Positions 34,171 to 42,027 of a DNA stretch of 54,471 bases are shown in pieces (position 1 is the stretch's first letter; each line of letters opens with the position of its first letter). Below the pieces are notes generated by a model. It was not told where the DNA came from. It ran no database searches and worked only from the letters and a program-made list of their open reading frames with translations. Both the position numbers and the translations under genes were made by a program. The stretch is from assembly GCA_947178145.1 (NCBI GenBank), contig CAMWXE010000031.1:1-54471 (forward strand), read 5' to 3'. The DNA is from an uncultured Lachnospiraceae bacterium. GTDB taxonomy: Bacteria; Bacillota; Clostridia; Lachnospirales; Lachnospiraceae.

Positions 34171-34926
34171 ATGACAGATTATCAAGCTCAAAATAAAAAA
34201 GCCTGGGAATATAACGCTTATGCCTTCTGGGTAAAACAGTCCGGAACGCCGTCCGAGAGGGCAAAAAGGGATCTAGGGAATCCTATGGGCATGTTAAAAA
34301 GATATGCGGATTATTTTGATACATACAAGGACATCAGGGTGGCAAACATCTGCGGTTCCTGTGGAAAAAAGGCTGTTCCCCTGGCTGTTTTAGGCGCGGA
34401 AGTGACTGTTTTTGATATTTCAGAAGACAATCAGCGATATGCGCTTGAGGTGGCGGAGGCGGCAAAAGTTACGATCCATTTTGAGGTTTGCGATGTATTG
34501 GAAATCAATACAGAAAAATATGGAGATTATTTTGATGTCGTTTTCATGGAAGGCGGTATATTGCACTATTTTCATGATATTGACGCGTTTATGCATATGA
34601 TGCATTCACTGCTGAAAAAACGCGGGAAAATGATATGCAGCGATTTTCACCCGTTTACAAAAATATCAGATCTGTTGGATTTTGGACAGCCTTCTATGAG
34701 CTATTTTTCAACGGATGTGTTTGAGGGCGAAATGGCACATGCCCGCTTTTTTGAAAAAGAGATCAGGGAACAGATGCCAAAGTGCAGTTACAGGAAATAC
34801 ACAATCAGTGAAATTATCAACGCTGTCATTAACAATGGTTTTGTCTTAAGAAAATTTGATGAGCATCCCGCATGGACAAACAGTAAGGTGCCGGGAGAGT
34901 TTACGATAATAGCTGATAAGTGTTAG
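34171..34926 (+). CDS. SAM-dependent methyltransferase (class I)
   Basis: A 251-residue protein of the class I methyltransferase fold. Motif I is degenerate (RVANICGSCGKKAVPLAVLGAEVTVFDIS, the SAM-binding glycine-rich region followed by an acidic residue). Later motifs are VCDVLEINTEKYGDYFDVVFMEGGILHYF and LLKKRGKMICSDFHPF. The early WEYNAYAFWV resembles small-molecule methyltransferases. ATG 34171 has aaggggaaaag directly before it; upstream in-frame ATGs at 34153 and 34156 lack a site. The substrate is unknown. Confidence 0.8.
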   Translation: MTDYQAQNKKAWEYNAYAFWVKQSGTPSERAKRDLGNPMGMLKRYADYFDTYKDIRVANICGSCGKKAVPLAVLGAEVTVFDISEDNQRYALEVAEAAKVTIHFEVCDVLEINTEKYGDYFDVVFMEGGILHYFHDIDAFMHMMHSLLKKRGKMICSDFHPFTKISDLLDFGQPSMSYFSTDVFEGEMAHARFFEKEIREQMPKCSYRKYTISEIINAVINNGFVLRKFDEHPAWTNSKVPGEFTIIADKC

Positions 34927-34978
34927 GACTGATCTGGTTCAATTTTCAGATACAGCGTATTCAATCAACTGCCAGTTT

Positions 34979-35176
34979 TTGGGCGATAACAGGGCCAGAG
35001 AAATCATTCAGCGCATCTATGAGAAGTTGTTTTACGGATGCAATCTGCTGGTAAGAGAAGACGAGGAGCATTATGTACCGAAATGGAATAAGAAAGAGAG
35101 ACGCTGGATTGCGAAAGTGATGAAGGACGGTATTCAGATTTTGGCGAAAGGGCTTCATACGAGATGGCATGCTTGA
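34979..35176 (+). pseudogene. Probable gene remnant
   Basis: An open frame without a proper start; it begins at TTG 34979, with no ribosome site, and the frame is open back through 34930. The peptide (basic, EKLFYGCNLLVREDEEHYVPKWNKK) looks protein-like but I recognise no family. I interpret it as the tail of a decayed gene in this accessory stretch, not as a functional gene. Confidence 0.35.
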
Positions 35177-35263
35177 GGTAGAGTATTTGAATCGGAAAGG
35201 AATTGTGAGAAACAAATTATTTTGTGAACAATCAAAATTGATAAGAAATCAGGAGGGTGTTTT

Positions 35264-35806
35264 ATGGGATGTCTGGCAGTTTTATTTGCTCTGAATGAGC
35301 AGCAGGTAGAGAAGTTTTTGGCGGTAGAAAGAAGCGAACGTGCTGACTATATGCACGAGGAAATCGAAGAAAAGTTTTGGAATGATTTTCCTGAATATGT
35401 ATGCGAACTGGATAAATCATGGGACGCAATGCACCGAATGCTGACGGATGGAACTCTTAATTTTGAAAATGAATTTCAGCCACTCTGCAATGTGATTTTT
35501 GGCGGGGAATTCGTATATGGACTGACCCGTCAACCTTCTGGTGAGGTTATCATCAGCGAAGGTGAAGAAGATGAATATATGATTTTAAAAACACCCAGGC
35601 AGGTGGCTGAGGTAGCAGAGGAGCTTCCAAAAAGAACGAAGGAAGAATGTCGGAAGTGCTATTATATGATCGATCCTGAGGATTATGGCTGGCAGCCGGA
35701 CGAAGAAGATTTTGAATACACATGGTATTATTTTCAGGATAGTTTCGACTTTTGGAAAAAGGCTGCGGAAGAAAAAAGATACATACTCTTTACGGCTGAC
35801 AGATGA
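35264..35806 (+). CDS. DUF1877 (YfbM-like) family protein
   Basis: A 180-residue cytoplasmic protein that fits the DUF1877/YfbM pattern: an MGCLAVLFALNEQQVEKFL start, the CELDKSWDAMHRMLTDG core and a C-terminal aromatic/acidic YTWYYFQDSFDFWKKAAEEKR. The function of the family is unknown; members often sit among polymorphic-toxin immunity genes or accessory loci, which matches this neighbourhood. ATG 35264 has an AGGAGGG site. It is a single gene. Confidence 0.75.
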   Translation: MGCLAVLFALNEQQVEKFLAVERSERADYMHEEIEEKFWNDFPEYVCELDKSWDAMHRMLTDGTLNFENEFQPLCNVIFGGEFVYGLTRQPSGEVIISEGEEDEYMILKTPRQVAEVAEELPKRTKEECRKCYYMIDPEDYGWQPDEEDFEYTWYYFQDSFDFWKKAAEEKRYILFTADR

Positions 35807-36040
35807 TTTGAACTTGTATTATTGCAATCAACGGTCTCATAAATATACATTGCAGGCAACAGGCAAGTATTTTATAATCAAGTATATGAATTGGAAGCTG
35901 CAAAGGAGAACTTTATGAAATCAAGCAATAGAGATGATGGCTGGTTAACTGGAAGACTATATTTCAAATTTTAAGCAGTGGGTACTATAGTTTTATGATA
36001 ATGCGGCGCAAAACATTGTAAAACAATTATATCTGTTTGA
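35807..36040. other. Intergenic region with possible gene debris
   Basis: No credible full gene. A 19-codon frame (35915-35974) has a good AAAGGAG site but stops early, and the same bases in another frame read like protein (WLEDYISNFKQWVL). It looks like a decayed start of a gene. Confidence 0.35.
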
Positions 36041-36069
36041 TTGACACAGGCTGTAATCGTACATATAAT
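36041..36069 (+). promoter_or_regulatory. Consensus sigma-A promoter of the phosphatase gene
   Basis: TTGACA (36041-36046), a 17-base spacer and TATAAT (36064-36069), an exact match to consensus in both hexamers. It drives the histidine phosphatase gene at 36133 with a leader of about 57 bases. Confidence 0.85.
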
Positions 36070-36132
36070 GGAATCAAAAGGAACGCCTCATTCACTTTCA
36101 GAAGACTGCAGTTGAACATAGGGGATAGGAGA

Positions 36133-36660
36133 ATGACTACATTCTATTTTATAAGACATGGAAAAACAGACTTTACAGAGGCAAACTCAAAAATATACCG
36201 CGGGCAGGGTTTTAATATGCTGACCTTATCAGCGGAAGGGATTCACCAGATTGTTGAGACGGCAAAGGCACCGGAATTGAAAAGTGCCAGGTTAATTGTC
36301 ACATCGCCGTTTGGGAGGGCGCTGCATTCGGCCGCTATTCTATCACAAAAGCTGCAATTGGATATTCAGGTAGAGACAGACCTGCATGAATGGCAGGCGA
36401 ATATGCAAACCTTTGATTATCTCTCAGACGAGGAAGCAGAAAAGAATTACAAAGCGTTAACCAGGTATCATGGGGTGCACCCGCAAAATGAGAATTGTGT
36501 ATGGGAGTCTGCCGGGCAGATGAAAAAGAGAGTTTATGCGGTACTGGAAAAATATAAACAATACCCAGCCGTGATTGTAGTATGCCATGGGACGTTAATG
36601 CAGTACGTACTGGATATTCCACACCCTGGAAATGGGGAGATCGCAACATTAGTATTATGA
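36133..36660 (+). CDS. Histidine phosphatase (phosphoglycerate mutase-like) family protein
   Basis: A 175-residue member of the histidine phosphatase superfamily. The phospho-acceptor motif is RHG in FYFIRHGKTDF, the second Arg lies in VTSPFGRAL, and the distal His is in VVCHGTLMQ. It is shorter than phosphoglycerate mutase and fits a broad-specificity phosphatase such as those acting on small phosphometabolites. ATG 36133 follows gataggaga. The preceding consensus promoter suggests independent expression. The substrate is unknown. The 227 bases after it hold no recognisable gene. Confidence 0.8.
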   Translation: MTTFYFIRHGKTDFTEANSKIYRGQGFNMLTLSAEGIHQIVETAKAPELKSARLIVTSPFGRALHSAAILSQKLQLDIQVETDLHEWQANMQTFDYLSDEEAEKNYKALTRYHGVHPQNENCVWESAGQMKKRVYAVLEKYKQYPAVIVVCHGTLMQYVLDIPHPGNGEIATLVL

Positions 36661-36887
36661 GTGACACTCTGTGCGGATATGATTATGTAAAAAGTGTGCG
36701 GATTGATTTGACTGTGAATTCATGAAGGAGTATTGACTCCATACAGATTGGAAATTGGAGTTTTTCAGAACTTGGTCGCAAGAAAGGAATGGGATTGTGC
36801 AATTAGAATATCTCGTAAAGAGCATAATGGATGGACTGGAAAGAGGGATAAAACAACAATAATGAAAATAGAAAGGAAAGGTACAAA

Positions 36888-37703
36888 ATGGCTAACACAG
36901 AATTTAACAGCACACGGGATTACGTGGCAAGCGAGGAGCTTCTCGCGAGTGTAAATGTGGCGATCGCGCTGAAAAAGCCGCTTTTGATCAAGGGGGAGCC
37001 GGGCACGGGAAAGACGATGCTCGCGCAGGCAGTGGCCAATTCCCTCGGCAAGAAGCTGATCATATGGAATATCAAGTCCACGACAAAGGCGCAGGACGGT
37101 CTGTACATGTACGATACGATTCAGAGACTTTATGACGGACAGTTCGGCGAGGAAGGAGTTGACGATATCGCGCGGTATATCAAGCTGGGAAAGCTTGGCG
37201 AGGCGTTTGAGAGCGACGATCAGGTTGTCCTTTTAATCGACGAGATTGACAAGGCAGACCTGGAGTTCCCCAATGACCTTCTGTGGGAGCTTGACCAGAT
37301 GGAATTTTATATCCATGAGACGAAACGCACTGTCAAGGCAAAGCACAGACCGATCGTGATCATTACATCCAACGCGGAGAAGGAGCTTCCAGATGCCTTT
37401 TTGAGAAGATGTATCTTTCACTATATTGACTTCCCGGATGCAGCGCTGATGGAGGAGATCATCAAGACCCACTATCCCGATGTCGAGGAAAATCTCATGA
37501 AAAATGCGATGCAGGTATTTTATGATATCAGGGCGCTCCGCGATGTGCGCAAAAAGCCGAGTACCTCAGAGCTGATCGACTGGATCAATGCACTGCAGAT
37601 TGGCGGCATACCCGCAGACACGCTGAGGTCAAAACTTCCGTTTGTCGGTGTGGTCGTGAAGAAGGATGAAGACCTGGAGACTGTGCGGCAGGAGATTCAT
37701 TAA
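36888..37703 (+). CDS. MoxR-type AAA+ ATPase
   Basis: A 271-residue AAA+ ATPase of the MoxR class: Walker A GEPGTGKTMLAQAV, Walker B VLLIDEIDKADLEF, sensor 1 VIITSNAEKELPDAF and an arginine-finger region FLRRCIF. MoxR proteins act with VWA-domain partners to assemble or activate other proteins, and a VWA gene follows 93 bases later. ATG 36888 has GAAAGGAAAGG. The client protein is unknown; no metal-enzyme gene is near. Confidence 0.9.
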   Translation: MANTEFNSTRDYVASEELLASVNVAIALKKPLLIKGEPGTGKTMLAQAVANSLGKKLIIWNIKSTTKAQDGLYMYDTIQRLYDGQFGEEGVDDIARYIKLGKLGEAFESDDQVVLLIDEIDKADLEFPNDLLWELDQMEFYIHETKRTVKAKHRPIVIITSNAEKELPDAFLRRCIFHYIDFPDAALMEEIIKTHYPDVEENLMKNAMQVFYDIRALRDVRKKPSTSELIDWINALQIGGIPADTLRSKLPFVGVVVKKDEDLETVRQEIH

Positions 37704-37796
37704 GAACCGATTGTCTTATTTTGATATCGTACAGCGGAGCACCAAAGGCGAATATTTGTATTCTTTTGATGTTCCGCCGTAGAATGAGGGGAGAGA

Positions 37797-38999
37797 ATGT
37801 TTTCTAAATTTTTCTACACGTTAAAGGAAAAAGGGCTCGAGGTCTCATTGGGCGAGTGGCTTGATCTGCAGGAGGCGCTTGACAAAGGACTCTGCGAGAG
37901 CTCGCTGACACAGTTTTACTATGTGGCGAGGATGATACTGGTAAAGAGTGAGACAGAATTTGACAAGTTTGACATGGCATTTGAGGAGTGCTTCAAGGGT
38001 GTAAAGACCGAGAACGAGGTCGGGAAAAATATGCTCCGGTGGCTCGACAAGTCCGATATGCTGGAGCTTGCCCACGAGGAGGCCAGAAACCATCTGAATC
38101 AGATTGAGGACATTCAGGTGGACAAGGACGATGTGGAGGAGAAATTCAAGCAGCGTCTGAAAGACCAGAATGAAGAGCACAACGGAGGAAGTTTCTGGAT
38201 TGGAACGATGGGAAAGACTTCCTTTGGAAATATGGGCGGAAATGTGGGCGGCGTGCGCGTCGGCGGCCAGACAGGTTATCAGTCGGCATTTTCCGTTGTG
38301 GGTGCGCGCAAGTACCGGGATTTCAGGGATGACAAGGTAATTGACAACCGCCAGTTTCAGATGGCGCTGCGGCGGCTGCGGCAGTTTTCGACAAAGCTTG
38401 ATATTCCCAAGTCGGAGCTTGACATTGACGAGACGATTGACAAGACCTGCAACAATGGCGGATATCTGCAGATTGAGATGATGAAACCGCGCAAAAATGC
38501 AGTGAAGCTCCTGCTTTTGATGGATTCTGGCGGAACGATGATACCATATACAAGACTGATGAACGATCTGTTTCAATCTGTGAATAAGTCCAATCATTTT
38601 AAGGATGTTAAAGTTTACTATTTCCACAATTGCATTTACTCAAAACTGTACAAGACACCAGAGTGTGAGAATGGCGACTGGATTGATACCGAATGGATGT
38701 TCCGGAATATCGGCAATGATTACAAAGTAATCATTGTCGGTGACGCGGCGATGGCACCGGAGGAGCTGTACTCCGACACGGGCAACTACAGGGGGCCTAA
38801 CGGCGGATTGTCCGGTTTTGCATGGCTTCAGCTGATGAAACGGCACTACAAAAAGATTGTGTGGATGAATCCCAAGATGGCGCCGGGGCGCGCACCGTGG
38901 CGCGAGGCGGAGACTGCCGTGAAGGAGCTGTTCCCGATGTATAAACTTACAGTAAAAGGGCTGAATGAAGCGATGGTCAAACTGATGGCAAATAGATAA
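37797..38999 (+). CDS. VWA-domain (CoxE/YehP-like) partner of MoxR
   Basis: A 400-residue protein with a charged N-terminal region and a C-terminal VWA domain (about residue 235 on). The MIDAS loop reads LLLLMDSGGTM, so DxSxS is degenerate (Gly and Thr at the Ser positions), although the distal KVIIVGDAAMAP keeps an Asp. The Gly-rich stretch at about 140-160 (GTMGKTSFGNMGGNVGGVRVGG) may be flexible. It forms the usual pair with the MoxR ATPase 93 bases upstream. ATG 37797 overlaps the end of a gaggggagag site. Confidence 0.85.
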   Translation: MFSKFFYTLKEKGLEVSLGEWLDLQEALDKGLCESSLTQFYYVARMILVKSETEFDKFDMAFEECFKGVKTENEVGKNMLRWLDKSDMLELAHEEARNHLNQIEDIQVDKDDVEEKFKQRLKDQNEEHNGGSFWIGTMGKTSFGNMGGNVGGVRVGGQTGYQSAFSVVGARKYRDFRDDKVIDNRQFQMALRRLRQFSTKLDIPKSELDIDETIDKTCNNGGYLQIEMMKPRKNAVKLLLLMDSGGTMIPYTRLMNDLFQSVNKSNHFKDVKVYYFHNCIYSKLYKTPECENGDWIDTEWMFRNIGNDYKVIIVGDAAMAPEELYSDTGNYRGPNGGLSGFAWLQLMKRHYKKIVWMNPKMAPGRAPWREAETAVKELFPMYKLTVKGLNEAMVKLMANR

Positions 39000-39109
39000 G
39001 GAGCTGTCCGGAAATAGACAGTCCGGATGCATAGGCCATTTTTGAACAGTTTTCGGGGGAAACAACCAAGATGTAAAAGGGAAACGAAGTACGGAGAGAA
39101 GGCGAAAAG

Positions 39110-39625
39110 ATGGAAAAGAAGGCACCTGAGAGAAAGGTACAATTGCGGGATGGTGACGTTTTTTACGTCTATGACAAAAGAATCAACAAGTGTATAAAAG
39201 AGGGTTGTGAGGGGATTGTCAAGTACGGTCTCACACTCAAGGTAAATATGCCAAACGGTGACACACTCAACACATACGAATGCAACAAATGCCACATGAA
39301 ATACACGGCATATCCCAATTATGTGCGTCTGACAGAGACGAAATGGCTGACCATATACAACCAGGATGAAGTGAATGCACGCGACAGAAAACGAGCTGCG
39401 GACGCTGCGAAGCAGGCTTCCAGGGAGAAAAAGAAAGCACACGCACGCCGATATGCGGCACAGTCACAAAAGCGTACAAAGACGACGGACAGGAAAAAAG
39501 AGCATCGCGGCGTGATGAAAGAGGACAGACCATACAAAAACAGCAAGCGTGGAAATGGTAAGAAGAGTAAGCCGCGCAATAAGTATGATAAAAGTCATGG
39601 TCACGACAAGGGCAGCAGTCAATAG
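39110..39625 (+). CDS. Zinc-ribbon protein with a long basic tail
   Basis: A 171-residue protein. The first ~80 residues hold two Cys pairs (a Cys-x4-Cys in NKCIKEGCEG and YECNKCHMKY) that could bind zinc. The second half is highly basic and low-complexity (KKAHARRYAAQSQKRTK, KSKPRNKYDKSHGHDKGSS), compatible with nucleic-acid or polyanion binding. It lies 110 bases after the VWA gene on the same strand and may belong to that operon. I do not recognise the family. A strong terminator follows. Confidence 0.6.
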   Translation: MEKKAPERKVQLRDGDVFYVYDKRINKCIKEGCEGIVKYGLTLKVNMPNGDTLNTYECNKCHMKYTAYPNYVRLTETKWLTIYNQDEVNARDRKRAADAAKQASREKKKAHARRYAAQSQKRTKTTDRKKEHRGVMKEDRPYKNSKRGNGKKSKPRNKYDKSHGHDKGSSQ

Positions 39626-39638
39626 GATTTGAAAAAAG

Positions 39639-39684
39639 GAATCATAACTGTCGAATGGAAAAGGACAGTTATGGTTCTTTTTTT
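39639..39684 (+). terminator. Intrinsic terminator after the zinc-ribbon gene
   Basis: A 14-bp stem (39639-39652 with 39664-39677, one mismatch) is followed by seven Ts. It closes the MoxR-VWA-zinc-ribbon run ahead of spoIVA. Confidence 0.85.
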
Positions 39685-39802
39685 GTTTTGCCGTGCATAA
39701 ATTGAAACAGATAGAGTGAAAAGATTTCATGAGAATCCGTCTTCACTCAGCAGGTATTGATCAATCGCTTTTATTATCTATCAAATAAGAAAGGGGAATA
39801 TA

Positions 39803-41305
39803 ATGAGTCAGCTTGATGCAAATCAGGAATTTAATTTATACAGAGATATCAGCCAGCGAACCGGCGGAGAGATCTATGTGGGAGTGGTAGGACCAGTCAG
39901 AACAGGAAAGTCTACTTTTATCAAGCGTTTTATGGACCTGATGGTGCTGCCGCAGATTGAGAATGAGCATGAGAGAACACGCACGCAGGATGAACTGCCA
40001 CAGAGCAGCGGGGGACGCACAATCACGACAACAGAGCCTAAGTTTATACCAAAGGAGGCTGCCCAGATTGAGATTAGCGACGGAATCAATGTGAAAGTGC
40101 GCCTGATCGACTGTGTCGGCTATATGGTGGATGGCGCTGCCGGGCATATGGAGGAGGACGTGGAACGCATGGTAAAGACACCATGGTCCAAGGAGGAAAT
40201 CCCGTTCACACAGGCGGCGGAAATCGGAACCAGGAAGGTGATTCAGGATCACTCGACAATCGGTATCGTGGTCACTACAGATGGAAGCTTTGGTGAGATA
40301 CCGCGAAATGCTTACAAGCCCGCAGAGGAGCAGACCATCACAGAACTCAGGGAACTCGGCAAACCGTTTGTGGTGCTTGTCAATACGACAAAACCATACT
40401 CTGAGGAGGCAAAAAATATTGCTGCGGAGTTGGAAAAGAAATTTGAAATCAAAGCGATACCAGTCAATATCGAACAGCTCCGGCGCGATGACATCACGAT
40501 GATATTAGAGCAGATTATGTATGAATTTCCGGTATCCGTGATTGAGTTCTACACGCCGAAGTGGATGGATATCATGGAGATTGACAATCCCATGAAAAAG
40601 GAAGTGATCGAGAAGCTTCATGTTATCATGGATAAGGTCAAGACTGTGCGTGATCTGGTAGAGAAGGACTTTAGCCAGCTGCTCGAGAAGGACAGCGAAT
40701 ATATCAGGCGGTGCAAGTATGACCAGGTAAACATTGCAGACGGTTCGGCGTCCTTTTTGCTCGAAGGAGACACAAAGTATTACTATGAGTTATTAAGCTC
40801 CATGACTGGGGAAAATATATCGGGCGAGTATCAGCTGATGCAGCTCTTGTCAAGTCTGGCGGACATGAAGCGGGAGTACAAGAAAGTGCTCAATGCACTT
40901 GAGAGCGTCCGGCAGAAAGGATACGGCGTCGTCACACCGGAGCGGGATGAGATCGTGCTGGATAATCCGACACTGATCAAACATGGCAATAAGTACGGTG
41001 TGAAGATCAAGGCGCAGAGCCCTTCGATCCATATGATCAAGGCCAACATTGAGACCGAAATCGCGCCGATTGTCGGGACACAGCAGCAGGCGCAGGATCT
41101 GATTGGATATATCTCAGACGCGGAGACTTCCAAGGAAGGAATCTGGGAGACGAACATCTTTGGCAAGACCGTGGAACAGCTGGTCAACGATGGCATCACG
41201 AGCAAGGTCTCCATGATCGGGGAGGAGAGCCAGATCAAACTGCAGGATACCATGCAGAAGATTGTCAACGACTCCAACGGGGGAATGGTTTGTATTATTA
41301 TATAA
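39803..41305 (+). CDS. spoIVA: Stage IV sporulation protein A
   Basis: SpoIVA is the mother-cell ATPase that polymerises on the forespore and anchors the spore coat. The 500-residue product has the family start (NLYRDISQRTGGEIYVGVVG), Walker A GPVRTGKSTFIKRFMDLMV, and RTITTTEPKFIPKEAAQ, LIDCVGYMVDGAAGHMEE (Walker B) and VVLVNTTKPYS. The C-terminal segment ends GGMVCIII, as in homologues. ATG 39803 follows aaagaaaggggaa. It is the clearest evidence that the organism forms endospores. A sigma-E promoter is expected upstream, but I could not identify one. Confidence 0.97.
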   Translation: MSQLDANQEFNLYRDISQRTGGEIYVGVVGPVRTGKSTFIKRFMDLMVLPQIENEHERTRTQDELPQSSGGRTITTTEPKFIPKEAAQIEISDGINVKVRLIDCVGYMVDGAAGHMEEDVERMVKTPWSKEEIPFTQAAEIGTRKVIQDHSTIGIVVTTDGSFGEIPRNAYKPAEEQTITELRELGKPFVVLVNTTKPYSEEAKNIAAELEKKFEIKAIPVNIEQLRRDDITMILEQIMYEFPVSVIEFYTPKWMDIMEIDNPMKKEVIEKLHVIMDKVKTVRDLVEKDFSQLLEKDSEYIRRCKYDQVNIADGSASFLLEGDTKYYYELLSSMTGENISGEYQLMQLLSSLADMKREYKKVLNALESVRQKGYGVVTPERDEIVLDNPTLIKHGNKYGVKIKAQSPSIHMIKANIETEIAPIVGTQQQAQDLIGYISDAETSKEGIWETNIFGKTVEQLVNDGITSKVSMIGEESQIKLQDTMQKIVNDSNGGMVCIII

Positions 41306-41307
41306 AA

Positions 41308-41350
41308 GAAACAGGGGATCGCAATCTCAGGACAGCGGTCTCCTGTTTTT
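41308..41350 (+). terminator. Intrinsic terminator after spoIVA
   Basis: A stem beginning AAACAGG (from 41309) pairs with CCTGTTT (41342-41348), continuing inward as GATCGC/GCGGTC imperfectly, and is followed by Ts. Confidence 0.7.
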
Positions 41351-41414
41351 GTGCTTACGGTACAGCTTGGGCAGAGATATCTTCAAGGAAGTTCTTTCAT
41401 TTATGATGATGGTA

Positions 41415-41537
41415 TGCTATAATGCAACCATGAGGAGCTTTAAGGATTGGAAGAAACGGGGGCGCGGCTTTGCGGATATGGGCAGACAAGCCGCACAGCT
41501 GCGTTATCGAAAAGATGAGAAAGAAATAGGATTATAA
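41415..41537 (+). promoter_or_regulatory. Extended -10 promoter with a short ORF in the cdd leader
   Basis: TGCTATAAT (41415-41423) is a strong extended -10 box; the -35 position (TTTCAT) is weak. The ATG at 41430 would be almost exactly at the transcription start and opens a 35-codon basic frame (MRSFKDWKKRGRGF...) ending 14 bases before cdd. Without a ribosome site it would be a leaderless peptide. The promoter is likely; the peptide is doubtful. Confidence 0.4.
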
Positions 41538-41551
41538 AGGAGAGAATGTGA

Positions 41552-41959
41552 ATGGAAAATAAAGAATTAATTCGTCTGGCGCTGGAGGCAAGAGAGATGG
41601 CATATGTGCCATATTCCAAATATATGGTGGGTGCTGCGCTTCTGACGAAGCAGGGCAAAGTATACAAGGGGTGTAACATTGAAAATGCTGCCTATACGCC
41701 GACAAACTGTGCGGAGCGGACAGCGTTCTTTAAGGCGGTGAGCGAGGGCGAGCGGGAGTTTGCGGCGATCGCGATTGTCGGCGGCTATCAGGGCGCGCCG
41801 ATCGATTACGCCTATCCCTGCGGCGTGTGCAGGCAGGTCATGATGGAGTTCTGCAATCCCGCAGAATTTCGCATTATCACAGCAGTCTCGGAAGAACAAT
41901 ATTTGGAGCGGACACTCGCGGAGCTGCTGCCGGAGGGATTCGGACCGGGGAATTTATAA
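41552..41959 (+). CDS. cdd: Cytidine deaminase
   Basis: Cdd converts (deoxy)cytidine to (deoxy)uridine in pyrimidine salvage. The 135-residue homotetrameric-type enzyme shows NIENAAYTPTNCAERTAFFKA (the C/H-A-E zinc motif with catalytic Glu) and YPCGVCRQVMMEF (the PCxxC zinc motif). ATG 41552 follows AAAGGAGAGAATG. In many Firmicutes cdd sits near era; here the downstream neighbour is a MutS-like gene. Confidence 0.95.
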   Translation: MENKELIRLALEAREMAYVPYSKYMVGAALLTKQGKVYKGCNIENAAYTPTNCAERTAFFKAVSEGEREFAAIAIVGGYQGAPIDYAYPCGVCRQVMMEFCNPAEFRIITAVSEEQYLERTLAELLPEGFGPGNL

Positions 41960-42027
41960 TCTGCCTCCAAGTTCAAAACGATTTGGGGGTTTTTACAATT
42001 CGCGCAGGAGACAGAGTGGAGGGTTTT

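Noticed and set aside
35915..35974. 19-codon frame with a good Shine-Dalgarno site
   Set aside because: Too short, no recognisable sequence, and the same bases look protein-like in another frame; treated as debris.
37845..38627. 260-codon antisense frame within the VWA gene
   Set aside because: Shadow of a conserved gene, with no start signals.
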